From Mycolicibacterium mucogenicum DSM 44124 (GTDB lineage: Bacteria > Actinomycetota > Actinomycetes > Mycobacteriales > Mycobacteriaceae): 64,000 nt of DNA. Position 1 is the stretch's first letter. Each line of letters opens with the position of its first letter. The notes beneath the pieces are model-generated. The model made no database searches. It saw only the letters and a list, made by a program, of their open reading frames with translations, and was not told the DNA's origin. The stretch covers positions 5,146,001-5,210,000 of the forward strand of contig NZ_CP062008.1 of the NCBI RefSeq assembly GCF_005670685.2, given 5' to 3'. This document shows, one piece after another, positions 41,853 through 49,672 of the stretch. The position numbers were made by a program, and so were the translations under genes.

Positions 41853-42713
41853 ATGCCGATCAATCTCGATGAGGCCATCGGCGCCGAATTGGCGCCCGTC
41901 GAATTCTCGTGGAGCAGCAGCGATGTGCAGCTGTACCACCTGGGCCTGGGTGCCGGCGCGGACCCGATGAGCGAGCGCGAGCTGCGCTACCTGATCGACG
42001 ACAAGCCGCAGGTGCTGCCGACCTTCGGCAACGTGGCGCAGAGCTTCCACGAGACCAAGGCGCCGACGGTCAAGTTCCCGGGCATCGACATCGAGCTCAG
42101 CCGGGTGCTGCACGCCAGCGAGGCCATCTACACCGACGCGCCGATCCCGCCGTCAGGCACGGGCCGTGCCGTCACCAAGTTCACCGAGATCTGGGACAAG
42201 GGCAAGGCCGCGGTCATCTGGTCGGAGACCACCGTGACCACCCTCGACGGCGCTCCGCTGTGGAAGCAGAAGCGGTCCATCTTCGCCCGCGGCGAGGGCG
42301 GCTTCGGTGGCGACCGCGGTCCGTCGACCTCGGCTGCCGAGCCCGACCGGGCGCCGGACCTGCAGATCGCGCTGCCGACGCTGCCGCAGCAGGCACTGCT
42401 GTACCGGCTCTGCGGCGACCGCAACCCGCTGCACTCGGACCCGGCGTTCGCCAAGGCCGCCGGCTTCGACCGCCCGATCCTGCACGGCCTGTGCACCTAC
42501 GGCATCGGCTGCAAGGCCATCGTCGACAACGTGCTCGACGGCGACGCCGGCCGGGTCCGGTCCTACGGCGCGCGCTTCGCGGGCACCGTGATCCCGGGTG
42601 AAACCCTGCAGGCCAACCTTTGGCGTGACGGTGAACGAATCACCGGCGTGCTGACGGCACCGAGCCGGGACAATGTCGTCGTGCTTGCTGGAATCGAGCT
42701 CACCGCGTCCTGA
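41853..42713 (+). CDS. chsH3: ChsH3-type MaoC enoyl-CoA hydratase (Rv3538-like)
   Basis: 286 residues, double hot-dog protein, equivalent to Rv3538. The C-terminal hydratase-2 motif RLCGDRNPLHSDPAFAKAAGFDRPILHG carries the Asp and His catalytic pair; the N-terminal half is a degenerate hot dog. It hydrates trans-enoyl-CoA to the (R)-3-hydroxy form in sterol side-chain oxidation, opposite in stereochemistry to EchA19. It starts 1 bp after the kstD stop, so co-transcribed. Confidence 0.83.
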   Translation: MPINLDEAIGAELAPVEFSWSSSDVQLYHLGLGAGADPMSERELRYLIDDKPQVLPTFGNVAQSFHETKAPTVKFPGIDIELSRVLHASEAIYTDAPIPPSGTGRAVTKFTEIWDKGKAAVIWSETTVTTLDGAPLWKQKRSIFARGEGGFGGDRGPSTSAAEPDRAPDLQIALPTLPQQALLYRLCGDRNPLHSDPAFAKAAGFDRPILHGLCTYGIGCKAIVDNVLDGDAGRVRSYGARFAGTVIPGETLQANLWRDGERITGVLTAPSRDNVVVLAGIELTAS

Positions 42714-42728
42714 CCAGGACGTATTCGG

Positions 42729-42755
42729 AAGCGGCCGCTCATCCAGCGGCCGCTT
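42729..42755. terminator. Terminator after kstD-chsH3
   Basis: 11-bp perfect arms (aagcggccgct / agcggccgctt) and 5-nt loop, 16 bp after the chsH3 stop. Confidence 0.75.
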
Positions 42756-42929
42756 TCGGCAAACCAGGGCCGGCGGTCGGGTCGCCGCCGGCGCGTCCGC
42801 CTCTATCCACAGCAGACGCTTAACCTGCTAGCTTTCGTAGTAGTCAGTAATTATCCAATTACTCGTGACTCAACTTCCGTGGGGGAAGCCGCCCGTCGGA
42901 CGACTTGGAGACAAAGGAGCCACATCAAC

Positions 42930-44129
42930 ATGAGTACCCGCAAGATCACCATCGCCATCGGCGCAGCCGCCGCGTTCGGCCTGATCGCGACACCGTTCGC
43001 AGTGGCCGACCCCGCCCAGCCCGCAGGGGTGACGTCCGCACCCACCACGGTGGCGTTCGGCGCGGACGGCAAGCTCGTCGACGGGAACACCGTCGCGGAA
43101 TGGCAGATCAGCAACCTCAAGCCCAGCACCGATGTGCTCTCGCAGCACCTCAACGGCACGCTGTGGGAAGCGACAGCGGAGTACACGGCCGAGCGCGGCA
43201 ACTCGCAGCCGTTCGTGCCGAACCTGAACGCCCGCACCGCGGCCGGAGAGAACTACCGCGTGCTGTGGGGCGCTGCCACTCCGCAGGGCATCAACCCCGC
43301 CGGCCTCGCCGAAGGGCAAGAGTCCAAGGGCAAAATCTACTTCGACGTGACGGGCGCCGCTCCGACCAGCGTCGTCTACACGGACGGTGACCGCGAAGTG
43401 ATCAAGTGGCAGGGCACCGAAGCCGCCACCGGTACCGCTCCCGCCGCTGCCCCGGCGCGTGGCACTGCTCCGGCCGCCACCACCCCGGCCCCGGCTGCCG
43501 CTCCCGCCGCCGCTCCTGCTGCCGCCCCGGCTGCTGCTCCCGCCGGTCTCGGCAGCGCCGTGCCCGGCGCCACCCCGGCCGGCGCTGTTCCGGCCGCCAC
43601 GGGCACGCAGCCTCCGGCCGGCACCACCACCGGTGCGGTTCCGGCGGCTACGCCGAACGGTGAGACCCCTGCCGCGACCCCGGCCGGTACCCCGGCCCCG
43701 GCCGGCACTCCGGCAGTTGCTCCGGCCCCGGCCGGTACTCCGGCGGCGGCTCCGGCCCCGGCCGGTACTCCGGGCGCTGATGCTCCGATTCCGGCAGGTG
43801 CCCAGGTTCCGGCAGGTGCCCAGGTTCCGGCAGGAACCCCGGCCGGCACCCCCGCGGGTACCCCGGCGACGGCTCCGGCCGCCGGCCCGGCTCCCGAGGC
43901 CGCTCCGATTCCCACCGCCGCCGAAAGCGGCCCGGGCACCGCTGCCACCGCCGGTGGCGCTGTCTCGCAGGCTCCGCTGACCCCGGCACCGGCTCCGGGC
44001 CCGAGCCAGGCCATCGCCGGCCAGCCCGCCTCCAGCGCGGGTCAGGGCACCGCCACCCCGGCCGGTAACCAGCAGGCCGCTCCGGCTACTCCGGTCACTC
44101 CGACCCCGGCCCCGGCACCGGCCTCCTAA
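42930..44129 (+). CDS. MPT63-like secreted protein with long Pro/Ala/Gly-rich tail
   Basis: 399 residues. Signal peptide MSTRKITIAIGAAAAFGLIATPFAVA, then an MPT63/DUF1942 immunoglobulin-like beta domain (~30-168) with TVAEWQISNLKPSTDV, LWEATAEYTAERGN, NLNARTAAGENYRVLWGAA and KGKIYFDVTG. The remaining ~230 residues are Pro/Ala/Gly/Thr repeats ending with PATPVTPTPAPAPAS. M. tuberculosis MPT63 (159 residues) has only the beta domain, so this is MPT63 with an added disordered, wall-spanning or glycosylatable tail. ATG 42930 follows AAAGGAG. The function of MPT63 is unknown. Confidence 0.85.
   Translation: MSTRKITIAIGAAAAFGLIATPFAVADPAQPAGVTSAPTTVAFGADGKLVDGNTVAEWQISNLKPSTDVLSQHLNGTLWEATAEYTAERGNSQPFVPNLNARTAAGENYRVLWGAATPQGINPAGLAEGQESKGKIYFDVTGAAPTSVVYTDGDREVIKWQGTEAATGTAPAAAPARGTAPAATTPAPAAAPAAAPAAAPAAAPAGLGSAVPGATPAGAVPAATGTQPPAGTTTGAVPAATPNGETPAATPAGTPAPAGTPAVAPAPAGTPAAAPAPAGTPGADAPIPAGAQVPAGAQVPAGTPAGTPAGTPATAPAAGPAPEAAPIPTAAESGPGTAATAGGAVSQAPLTPAPAPGPSQAIAGQPASSAGQGTATPAGNQQAAPATPVTPTPAPAPAS
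43691..43834. repeat. Tandem coding repeats in the MPT63-like tail
   Basis: A 30-nt unit (tccggccccggccggtactc + 10 nt) is repeated three times at 43691-43780 (PAPAGTPAxA). An 18-nt unit (ttccggcaggtgcccagg) is repeated 2.5 times at 43789-43834 (PAGAQV). Copy number is likely to vary between strains. Confidence 0.8.
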
Positions 44130-44140
44130 CGGTCAACCAT

Positions 44141-44185
44141 CGAAATTGGGGCCAGTCGCGAGCATCGCGACTGGCCCCAATTTCG
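44141..44185. terminator. Bidirectional terminator after the MPT63-like gene
   Basis: 20-bp perfect arms (44141-44160 / 44166-44185, cgaaattggggccagtcgcg) with a 5-nt loop, between converging genes. Confidence 0.85.
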
Positions 44186-44209
44186 TTGTCCGGCTTGTTG
44201 TTTCAGGAA

Positions 44210-44971
44210 CTACATCTGACGGCCGACGTCACCGCCACGCTGCGGCGGCGGAGCCACCGGGGCGACGGGCGCCGGACCGGCGTTGTGCGAACCGGCGCTG
44301 GGACCCGCCGCCGGCGGCGCCGCCTGGGCCGGAGCGGACGTGTGCCGACGGGAGTCGCGGGCGTCCTGCTGGGCCTCCCGGCGATCCTGCTGGGACTGCC
44401 GGTTGTCCTGCTGTTGCTGACGGGCGTCCTGCTGGGACTGCCGGTCGTTCTGCTGGTTCTCCCGGGCATCCTGCTGCGCCTGGCGCTGCTCTGGCGACAT
44501 GGGGGCGCCACCGCCGCCCGGCCCGCCGGGCTGGCCCTCCGGCGGTTCCCCGCCCGGCATGCCGCCTTCCTTGCCGCCGCCCTTGCCCATGGCCTGCTGG
44601 ATCATCTGACCGAACTGGCCGGCCTGCTGGCCGAGTTGGCCCATGCCGCCGCCCTGGCCCGCCATCTGACCGGCCTGCTGACCCATCTGCCCAAGCTGGC
44701 CGAGCATCTGCCCCATCTGGCCGACGCCCTCGCCGCCCTTGCTGTCGGCATTGTCGTAGGCCGACTGGGCCATGCCGACCTTGCCGGAGAACATGCCCTC
44801 CTTGGCCTGCAGCGACGCCACATTGGCGGTCATGTCGGCTGCCATGGCCGGCAGGATCGCGGCGATGGTCGCGCTCATGGCGTCCTCGCCGGGCTGGATC
44901 ATCGGCATGTCAGGCAGCTCGACGGAAGCCGTGTTCCAGCTGATGTTGTCCGGTGTCTGCATCATCGACAT
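44210..44971 (-). CDS. PE/EspC-like probable type VII substrate with Q-D-R heptad tail
   Basis: 253 residues. Residues 30-70 form a helix-turn-helix (AMSATIAAILPAMAADMTANVASLQAKEG) followed by AYDNAD, Y72-x3-D76, the YxxxD/E type VII secretion signal of PE and EspC-like proteins. Then a Gln/Gly/Met-rich stretch (82-130), a Gly/Pro stretch, six perfect heptads [QE]xQQ(D/N)(A/N/D/R)R at 164-205, and a Pro/Ala/Gly end. ATG 44971 follows AGGGGGG. 20 bp downstream of the PPE-like gene, presumably co-secreted with it. The domain boundaries are inferred by eye. Confidence 0.65.
   Translation of the reverse strand: MSMMQTPDNISWNTASVELPDMPMIQPGEDAMSATIAAILPAMAADMTANVASLQAKEGMFSGKVGMAQSAYDNADSKGGEGVGQMGQMLGQLGQMGQQAGQMAGQGGGMGQLGQQAGQFGQMIQQAMGKGGGKEGGMPGGEPPEGQPGGPGGGGAPMSPEQRQAQQDARENQQNDRQSQQDARQQQQDNRQSQQDRREAQQDARDSRRHTSAPAQAAPPAAGPSAGSHNAGPAPVAPVAPPPQRGGDVGRQM
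44357..44482 (-). repeat. Six coding heptad repeats (21 nt each)
   Basis: Residues 164-205 read QAQQDAR, ENQQNDR, QSQQDAR, QQQQDNR, QSQQDRR, EAQQDAR. QQ at positions 3-4 and R at 7 are invariant. Predicted charged helix; possible oligomerisation or nucleic-acid/wall contact. Confidence 0.8.
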
Positions 44972-44991
44972 CAGATATCCCCCCTACTCAT

Positions 44992-46116
44992 TCACCAGTC
45001 GTCGTCGACGTCTTCGTCATAGGAACCGTGGTCGAGCGCTTCGGGCACCGCCAGCTGCGTGATACGGCCCCCGCCGCCGCCTTCACGGTGACCCATGCCG
45101 CCCATCGCACCCATCGCGCCACCGGCACCTGCGGCAGCTGCGACCGGAGCCAGGCCACCGGCGCCCATGCCGCCCGCGGCGCTCGCCGGCATCACGCCGG
45201 GTCCGGCCGCGCCAGGGCCGACCATCTTGGCCAGCAGCGGCGTCTGCACGGAGGCCGCACCCACACCGCCACCGCCGCCGGGCATGCCGCCCTTCATCAG
45301 GCCCGCGCCATGAGCCGCGCCGGAACCGCCGGCCAGCGGATGGTTGGAGAACGCACCGAACGGTGAGGCGCCGAGGCCGGCCTTGCCCTGCCCGCCGCCC
45401 TGGAACAGGGACGTCAACTGCTGCAGTGGCTGCGAAAGTTGTTGCAGCGGTTGCATGGCCTGCTGCGGCAGCTGCCCCAGCATCTGCGGGAGCTGACCGG
45501 CCATCTGCATCATCTGGCCCATCATCTGGCCCATCTGGTCGCCGCCCTTGCCCGCCGACTCCGCGGTCTTCTGCGCGGTCTGCGCCACCTGCGGCGGCAC
45601 ACCGGCCGTCGGGATGCTCGGCGGCGCACCGACGAAGTTGGCCACCTCGGTGGCACTGGCCGTCACCGCGGCGATGTTCTGGGACAGGCCCATCTTGATG
45701 CGGCTCTGAATCAGTTCCTGCACGTTGGGGAACGGCGCCGCCGACAGGGCCATGCACTCCGCCTGGACTTCCTCGGCGGTGGCGTTGACCAGGTTCTTGG
45801 TCTTGATGACCGCGGCCACCATCGACTGCAGTTTGGCGGCGATGGCCGCCGCCTGCGCGCCGTTGGCCTCATGGCCGCCGATGATGGTGCCGGCCTCGCC
45901 TGCCGCCGCCAGCGACGCCGCGCCCTGCCACTGGTCGGTGAGGTTCATCAACTGGCTGGTCTGCTGGGGCACCACTGATCCGCTGATCTTGGTGGCCAGC
46001 TTCGTGTAATGCGCAGCCGCTTCTTCGAGCTGCTCCTCATTGACGTTGGGCCACCCCGGGCCCGTCACCGTCTGCGATCCGAACGGACTGCTGTCCGGCT
46101 GAATCCCCATAGACAC
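44992..46116 (-). CDS. PPE-like protein, probable partner of the PE-like gene
   Basis: 374 residues. Helical N-domain (~25-180) with NEEQLEEAAAHYTKLATKIS, DQWQGAASLAAAG (W63-x-G65), a GAQAAAIAAKLQSMVAAVI helix and FPNVQELIQSRIKMGLSQNIAAVTA, all in the manner of PPE/WxG proteins, though not a canonical PPE start. Q/G/M-rich centre and an acidic C-terminus SYDEDVDDDW. GTG 46116 follows GGGGAAGGGGG. It takes the place of PPE63 (Rv3539) between the Rv3538-like and ltp2 genes. Recognised as PPE-like only by pattern; EspA/EspB-like origin is possible. Confidence 0.62.
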   Translation of the reverse strand: MSMGIQPDSSPFGSQTVTGPGWPNVNEEQLEEAAAHYTKLATKISGSVVPQQTSQLMNLTDQWQGAASLAAAGEAGTIIGGHEANGAQAAAIAAKLQSMVAAVIKTKNLVNATAEEVQAECMALSAAPFPNVQELIQSRIKMGLSQNIAAVTASATEVANFVGAPPSIPTAGVPPQVAQTAQKTAESAGKGGDQMGQMMGQMMQMAGQLPQMLGQLPQQAMQPLQQLSQPLQQLTSLFQGGGQGKAGLGASPFGAFSNHPLAGGSGAAHGAGLMKGGMPGGGGGVGAASVQTPLLAKMVGPGAAGPGVMPASAAGGMGAGGLAPVAAAAGAGGAMGAMGGMGHREGGGGGRITQLAVPEALDHGSYDEDVDDDW

Positions 46117-46167
46117 GGCCCCCTTCCCCAGACATACCGCGTCGGTTCGAGCCTACCGCCCCGACAG

Positions 46168-47991
46168 CTACCCACCCGACGCAAACTGACGGTCCGGGTT
46201 CGGCTGATCCTGCCGGGCGAGCAACCGGGCATAACCGGTCCCCATGGCCAGCAGCACGAGGCCGACGACGATGAACACCGCCACCCGGAACATCCCGTTC
46301 AGGGTCCCGAGATCGAACAGGAACAGCTTGGCCATCGCCGCCGCCACCAGCGCCAGACCGCCGCCGATGGGCAGTGACCGCTGCGCCTTCGGCCCGCGCG
46401 CCGCGTACCCGAACAACGCTGCCGCGACGGCGATCCAGCCGATGGTCGCGACCATGTGGCCCGCGAAGAACCCGCCCTTCACGCCGCCGATCAGCACGCC
46501 GGCGGTGACGGTCGCCATGGTGGACGCGTAGGCGGCGACCACGACCGCACCGGCCCACATCAGCCGCACCTCGTCGTCGTCACGCCGGCCGGCCCACGAC
46601 CACACGACGGCGACCGCACTGCCCACCGCCAAGATGCTGGAGACGATGGTGGACACGGCACTGTGCGTGTTGAGCTCCACCGCGCGGAACAACAGGTCCG
46701 GCGGAGAGTAGCTGAGGTAGACGGCACCGCCCACGGCCCCGAACCCGGCGGCGACCCAGCGGGCGATGGCGTCGCGACGCCCGGCGACGGCCACCACGAC
46801 GGACATTGCGAGCAGCACCGCACTGCCCGTCCGGCCGTCGAAGGCCACCAATACCGCGACCAGCGCGCAGACCGCGGCCGTCGCCGCCCAGATCCGCCGC
46901 ACCACGTCGACGACGCCGGGCAGCCGATTGCCGGCCAGCACGATCGCCAGGAACACGGCCGCCACCGCGGCGATGATCGACGCGGCGATCAGCGGGCGGA
47001 CCACCGCCGTGACGAACAGCACCGGCACCGCACCGCCGGCGGTGGCCAGGGCCAGCAGCGAACGGTTGACCGTCTTGGGCAGCAGGATCAACGCACCCAC
47101 AACGGCCAGCACGGCCGCCGCCGCGCAGGCAGCCGCGAGTCCTGGATTCCGGTGCGTGCCGAATGTCGCCGAGGCCAGTGCCACCAGCAACGGAAAAGTG
47201 CAGACGGCGGTCCGGGCCACGAACATCGCGACCCAGTCTTTGCCGATCTGCACCGGCAACGACGCCGCGGACAGCGCCAGCATGAACCCGATCAGCAGCA
47301 GCGAGACGCCGTCGGCCACCACCGGCGCCAGCACGGCCAGAGGTACCAGCACCAGCAGCGCGAGCTGCTGGGAGTCCCAGCGCCGCGCCAAGGTCAGCCC
47401 GCCGCCGCCGATCACTGCCGCGAGCACCAAACCGACCGGCGCAGAAAGCCATTCGTAAATCGTGGTGACCGCGACGACGTCGATGTACGCCGCGGCGATA
47501 CCGGTGGCGGCCAGGGCAACCGCGCCCACCGTGCCGCCGGGCCGCGTCTTCAGGCGAGTCGCCCCGACCACCAGGCCGGCTGCCAGGACCGCCCCCGCGC
47601 CGACACGGAACTCGGGCCGCAACAGCCCGGCCTGCGCGGCGAGGACCAACAGCAGGGCCACGCCGATCAACGTCACCGCGACGCCGGCGGCGGCCAGTGC
47701 CTTGCCGATCCAGCCGTCCGAGCGCTCGGGTCGCGGCTGCGGGTACGGCGCGGCCGTGGGCCGCACTGGTTGCGGTGCCGGCGGCGCGACCGGCGCGGCC
47801 TGTGGCGGCTGCCAATACTGTTGCGGCGCAGCGTATGCGACGGGCTGCGCGGCCGGCTGCTGGTACGCCATCGACCGATCGAGTTCGGTGAGGCAGGCCG
47901 ACACCCACGCCAGATGATGAGAAATCGCTGCGACATCCTGCGAGAGCCGGGCCACCATCGCCCGCTGCGGTTCGGTCATGCAGGTCATCAT
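46168..47991 (-). CDS. DUF2339-type polytopic membrane protein
   Basis: 607 residues with about 14-18 hydrophobic helices. A short cytosolic N-terminus (residues 1-90) with a coiled start (VARLSQDVAAISHHLAWVSACLTELD) and a Pro/Gln/Ala linker precedes it. The end AAMAKLFLFDLGTLNGMFRVAVFIVV is the DUF2339 signature. Function unknown. Two or three Met codons (47991, 47988, 47979) are candidate starts and none has a clear ribosome-binding site. No operon link except proximity to the secreted pair. Confidence 0.7.
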   Translation of the reverse strand: MMTCMTEPQRAMVARLSQDVAAISHHLAWVSACLTELDRSMAYQQPAAQPVAYAAPQQYWQPPQAAPVAPPAPQPVRPTAAPYPQPRPERSDGWIGKALAAAGVAVTLIGVALLLVLAAQAGLLRPEFRVGAGAVLAAGLVVGATRLKTRPGGTVGAVALAATGIAAAYIDVVAVTTIYEWLSAPVGLVLAAVIGGGGLTLARRWDSQQLALLVLVPLAVLAPVVADGVSLLLIGFMLALSAASLPVQIGKDWVAMFVARTAVCTFPLLVALASATFGTHRNPGLAAACAAAAVLAVVGALILLPKTVNRSLLALATAGGAVPVLFVTAVVRPLIAASIIAAVAAVFLAIVLAGNRLPGVVDVVRRIWAATAAVCALVAVLVAFDGRTGSAVLLAMSVVVAVAGRRDAIARWVAAGFGAVGGAVYLSYSPPDLLFRAVELNTHSAVSTIVSSILAVGSAVAVVWSWAGRRDDDEVRLMWAGAVVVAAYASTMATVTAGVLIGGVKGGFFAGHMVATIGWIAVAAALFGYAARGPKAQRSLPIGGGLALVAAAMAKLFLFDLGTLNGMFRVAVFIVVGLVLLAMGTGYARLLARQDQPNPDRQFASGG

Positions 47992-48039
47992 CGCGCCGAG
48001 CCACGCGCGTCCGGATGAGTAGGACTACCCCTATTGGCC

Positions 48040-48097
48040 CGAGCAGACGCAAATGTCCCCGACACGCCGGGCGTGCGGGGACATTTGCGTCTGCTCG
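48040..48097. terminator. Long nested palindrome between DUF2339 and ltp2
   Basis: 21-bp perfect arms (48040-48060, cgagcagacgcaaatgtccc; 48077-48097) enclose a small hairpin (cacgc/gcgtg). It stands 11 bp downstream of the ltp2 stop and ends the igr operon. It shares the gagcagacg arm start with 16517-16577. Confidence 0.75.
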
Positions 48098-48107
48098 CGA
48101 GGGGAAC

Positions 48108-49268
48108 TCAGCCCAGGATCAGACCTGACGTCGGAACGCCGGTGCCGGCGGTGACGAGCACGTGCTCGACATCGGGCACCTGGTTGACGGAGGTGCCGCG
48201 CAGCTGGCGGACGCCTTCGGCGATGCCGTTCATACCGTGGATGTAGGCCTCACCGAGCTGACCGCCGTGCGTGTTGATCGGCAGCTTGCCGCCCAGCTCG
48301 ATCGCACCGTTCGCGATGAAGTCCTTGGCCTCGCCCCGGCCACAGAAACCGAGCTCTTCGAGCTGGATCAGGGTGTACGGGGTGAAATGGTCGTACAGGA
48401 TCGCAGTCTGAATGTCATTGGGCGTCAAGCCACTCTGGCCCCACAACTGCTTTCCGACCAGGCCCATCTCGGGCAGGCCGAGCTCGTCGCGGTAGTACGA
48501 GTACATGGTGAACTGGTCCTCGCCTGCCGCCTGCGCCGCCGCCTCGACGACGACCGGACGCTGCTTGAGGTCCTTGGCGCGCTCCGGGGTGGTGACGACG
48601 ATGGCCACACCGCCGTCGGTCTCCTGGCAGCAGTCCAGCAGCCGCAGCGGCTCGGCGATCCACCGCGAGTTCTGGTGGTCCTCGATGGTGATCGGCTTGC
48701 CGTAGAAGTGCGCCTTCGGGTTGGTCGCCGCATGCTTGCGGTCGGCCACCGACACGACACCGAAATCGGCACTGGTGGCGCCGTATTCGTGCATGTAGCG
48801 CTGCGCAACCATGGCGACCGAGGCGGCCGGCGTGCTCAGCCCGTGCGGGTACGACCAGCTGTACTCGACACCCCGGGAGTCGGCGTTGACGGTCAGTCCC
48901 GTCATCACCTGGCCGAAGCGGTGCTCCGAGCGCTCATTGAAAGCGCGGTATGCCACAACGACTTCGGCGATGCCGGACGCCACCGCCAGCACGGCCTGCT
49001 GCACGGTCGCCGCGGCGGCGCCGCCGCCGTAGCCGATCTGGCTGAAGAACTTCAGCTCTCCGATGCCGGTGGAGCGGGCCACCGCGGTCTCCAGGTTGGA
49101 GTCCATGGTGAAGGTCACCAGACCGTCGACGTCCTTGGGCGACAGGCCCGCGTCGTTCAGGGCGTCGGTGACGGCCTCGGCGGCCAGCCGCAGTTCACTG
49201 CGGCCGGAGTTCTTGGAGAAGTCCGTGGCGCCGATGCCGGCGATGACGGCCTTGCCGGAGATGCTCAC
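48108..49268 (-). CDS. ltp2: Ltp2, retro-aldolase of C17 side-chain cleavage
   Basis: 386 residues, ortholog of Rv3540c. SCP2-thiolase fold; with the DUF35 domain of ChsH2 it cleaves 17-hydroxy-3-oxo-pregnane-carboxyl-CoA to androstenedione and propionyl-CoA. GIGATDFSKNSGRSELRLA start; QIGYGGGAAAATVQQAVLAVASG replaces the thiolase Cys loop; LPINTHGGQLGEAYIHGMNGIAEGVRQL C-terminal. ATG 49268 overlaps the chsH1 stop (ATGA). Last gene of the igr operon. Confidence 0.95.
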   Translation of the reverse strand: MSISGKAVIAGIGATDFSKNSGRSELRLAAEAVTDALNDAGLSPKDVDGLVTFTMDSNLETAVARSTGIGELKFFSQIGYGGGAAAATVQQAVLAVASGIAEVVVAYRAFNERSEHRFGQVMTGLTVNADSRGVEYSWSYPHGLSTPAASVAMVAQRYMHEYGATSADFGVVSVADRKHAATNPKAHFYGKPITIEDHQNSRWIAEPLRLLDCCQETDGGVAIVVTTPERAKDLKQRPVVVEAAAQAAGEDQFTMYSYYRDELGLPEMGLVGKQLWGQSGLTPNDIQTAILYDHFTPYTLIQLEELGFCGRGEAKDFIANGAIELGGKLPINTHGGQLGEAYIHGMNGIAEGVRQLRGTSVNQVPDVEHVLVTAGTGVPTSGLILG

Positions 49269-49672
49269 TGCGCGACTCCCATCGTGAGCGTCGAGGTGGC
49301 GATGACGTGGTCGCCAAGGCTGTTGCTGCCCACCACTTTCAGCGTCACGAGGTCGCCCTCGACAGCGGTCACCTCACCACGGAAGGTGATGGTGTCGTAG
49401 GCGTACCACGGCACACCGAGACGCAGCTTGATCGACTTGATGATGGCGTTCGGGCCGGCCCAGTCGGTGACGTAACGCCCCACCAGACCGGTGTCGGTCA
49501 GGATGTTGACGAAGATGTCCTTGGAACCCTTGGCCTGTGCCTTGTCCCGGTCGTGGTGCACATCCTGGTAGTCCCGGGTGGCGATGGCGGTCGAGACGAT
49601 GAACGTCGGGTCGCCGTAAATCGACAGTTCTGGCAGCTTGGTGCCCACGGTGGCACTGACGGTGGCGGTCAC
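49265..49672 (-). CDS. chsH1: ChsH1, MaoC-like hydratase subunit
   Basis: 135 residues, ortholog of Rv3541c. Hot-dog fold; catalytic Asp34 and His39 in RDYQDVHHDRD correspond to the D29/H34 pair described for the M. tuberculosis enzyme. It forms an alpha2beta2 hydratase with the MaoC half of ChsH2, hydrating 3-oxo-4,17-pregnadiene-20-carboxyl-CoA. A frame with Met at 49687 exists, but GTG 49672 overlapping the chsH2 stop (GTGA) fits the operon style. Overlaps ltp2 by 4 bp. Confidence 0.94.
   Translation of the reverse strand: MTATVSATVGTKLPELSIYGDPTFIVSTAIATRDYQDVHHDRDKAQAKGSKDIFVNILTDTGLVGRYVTDWAGPNAIIKSIKLRLGVPWYAYDTITFRGEVTAVEGDLVTLKVVGSNSLGDHVIATSTLTMGVAQ

Noticed and set aside
42713..42930. 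Possible promoter-associated KstR operator before the MPT63-like gene
   Set aside because: The region (agtaattatccaattactcg) is AT-rich but holds no AACnnGTT core.
43440..44129. CRISPR-like or minisatellite non-coding repeats
   Set aside because: The 30- and 18-nt repeats are in frame, contiguous without spacers, and encode a Pro/Ala/Gly tail continuous with the MPT63 domain.
46456..48018. 520-codon plus-strand frame opposite the DUF2339 gene
   Set aside because: Arg/Gly/His-rich composition typical of antisense shadow; the minus frame has coherent membrane helices and a known C-terminal signature.
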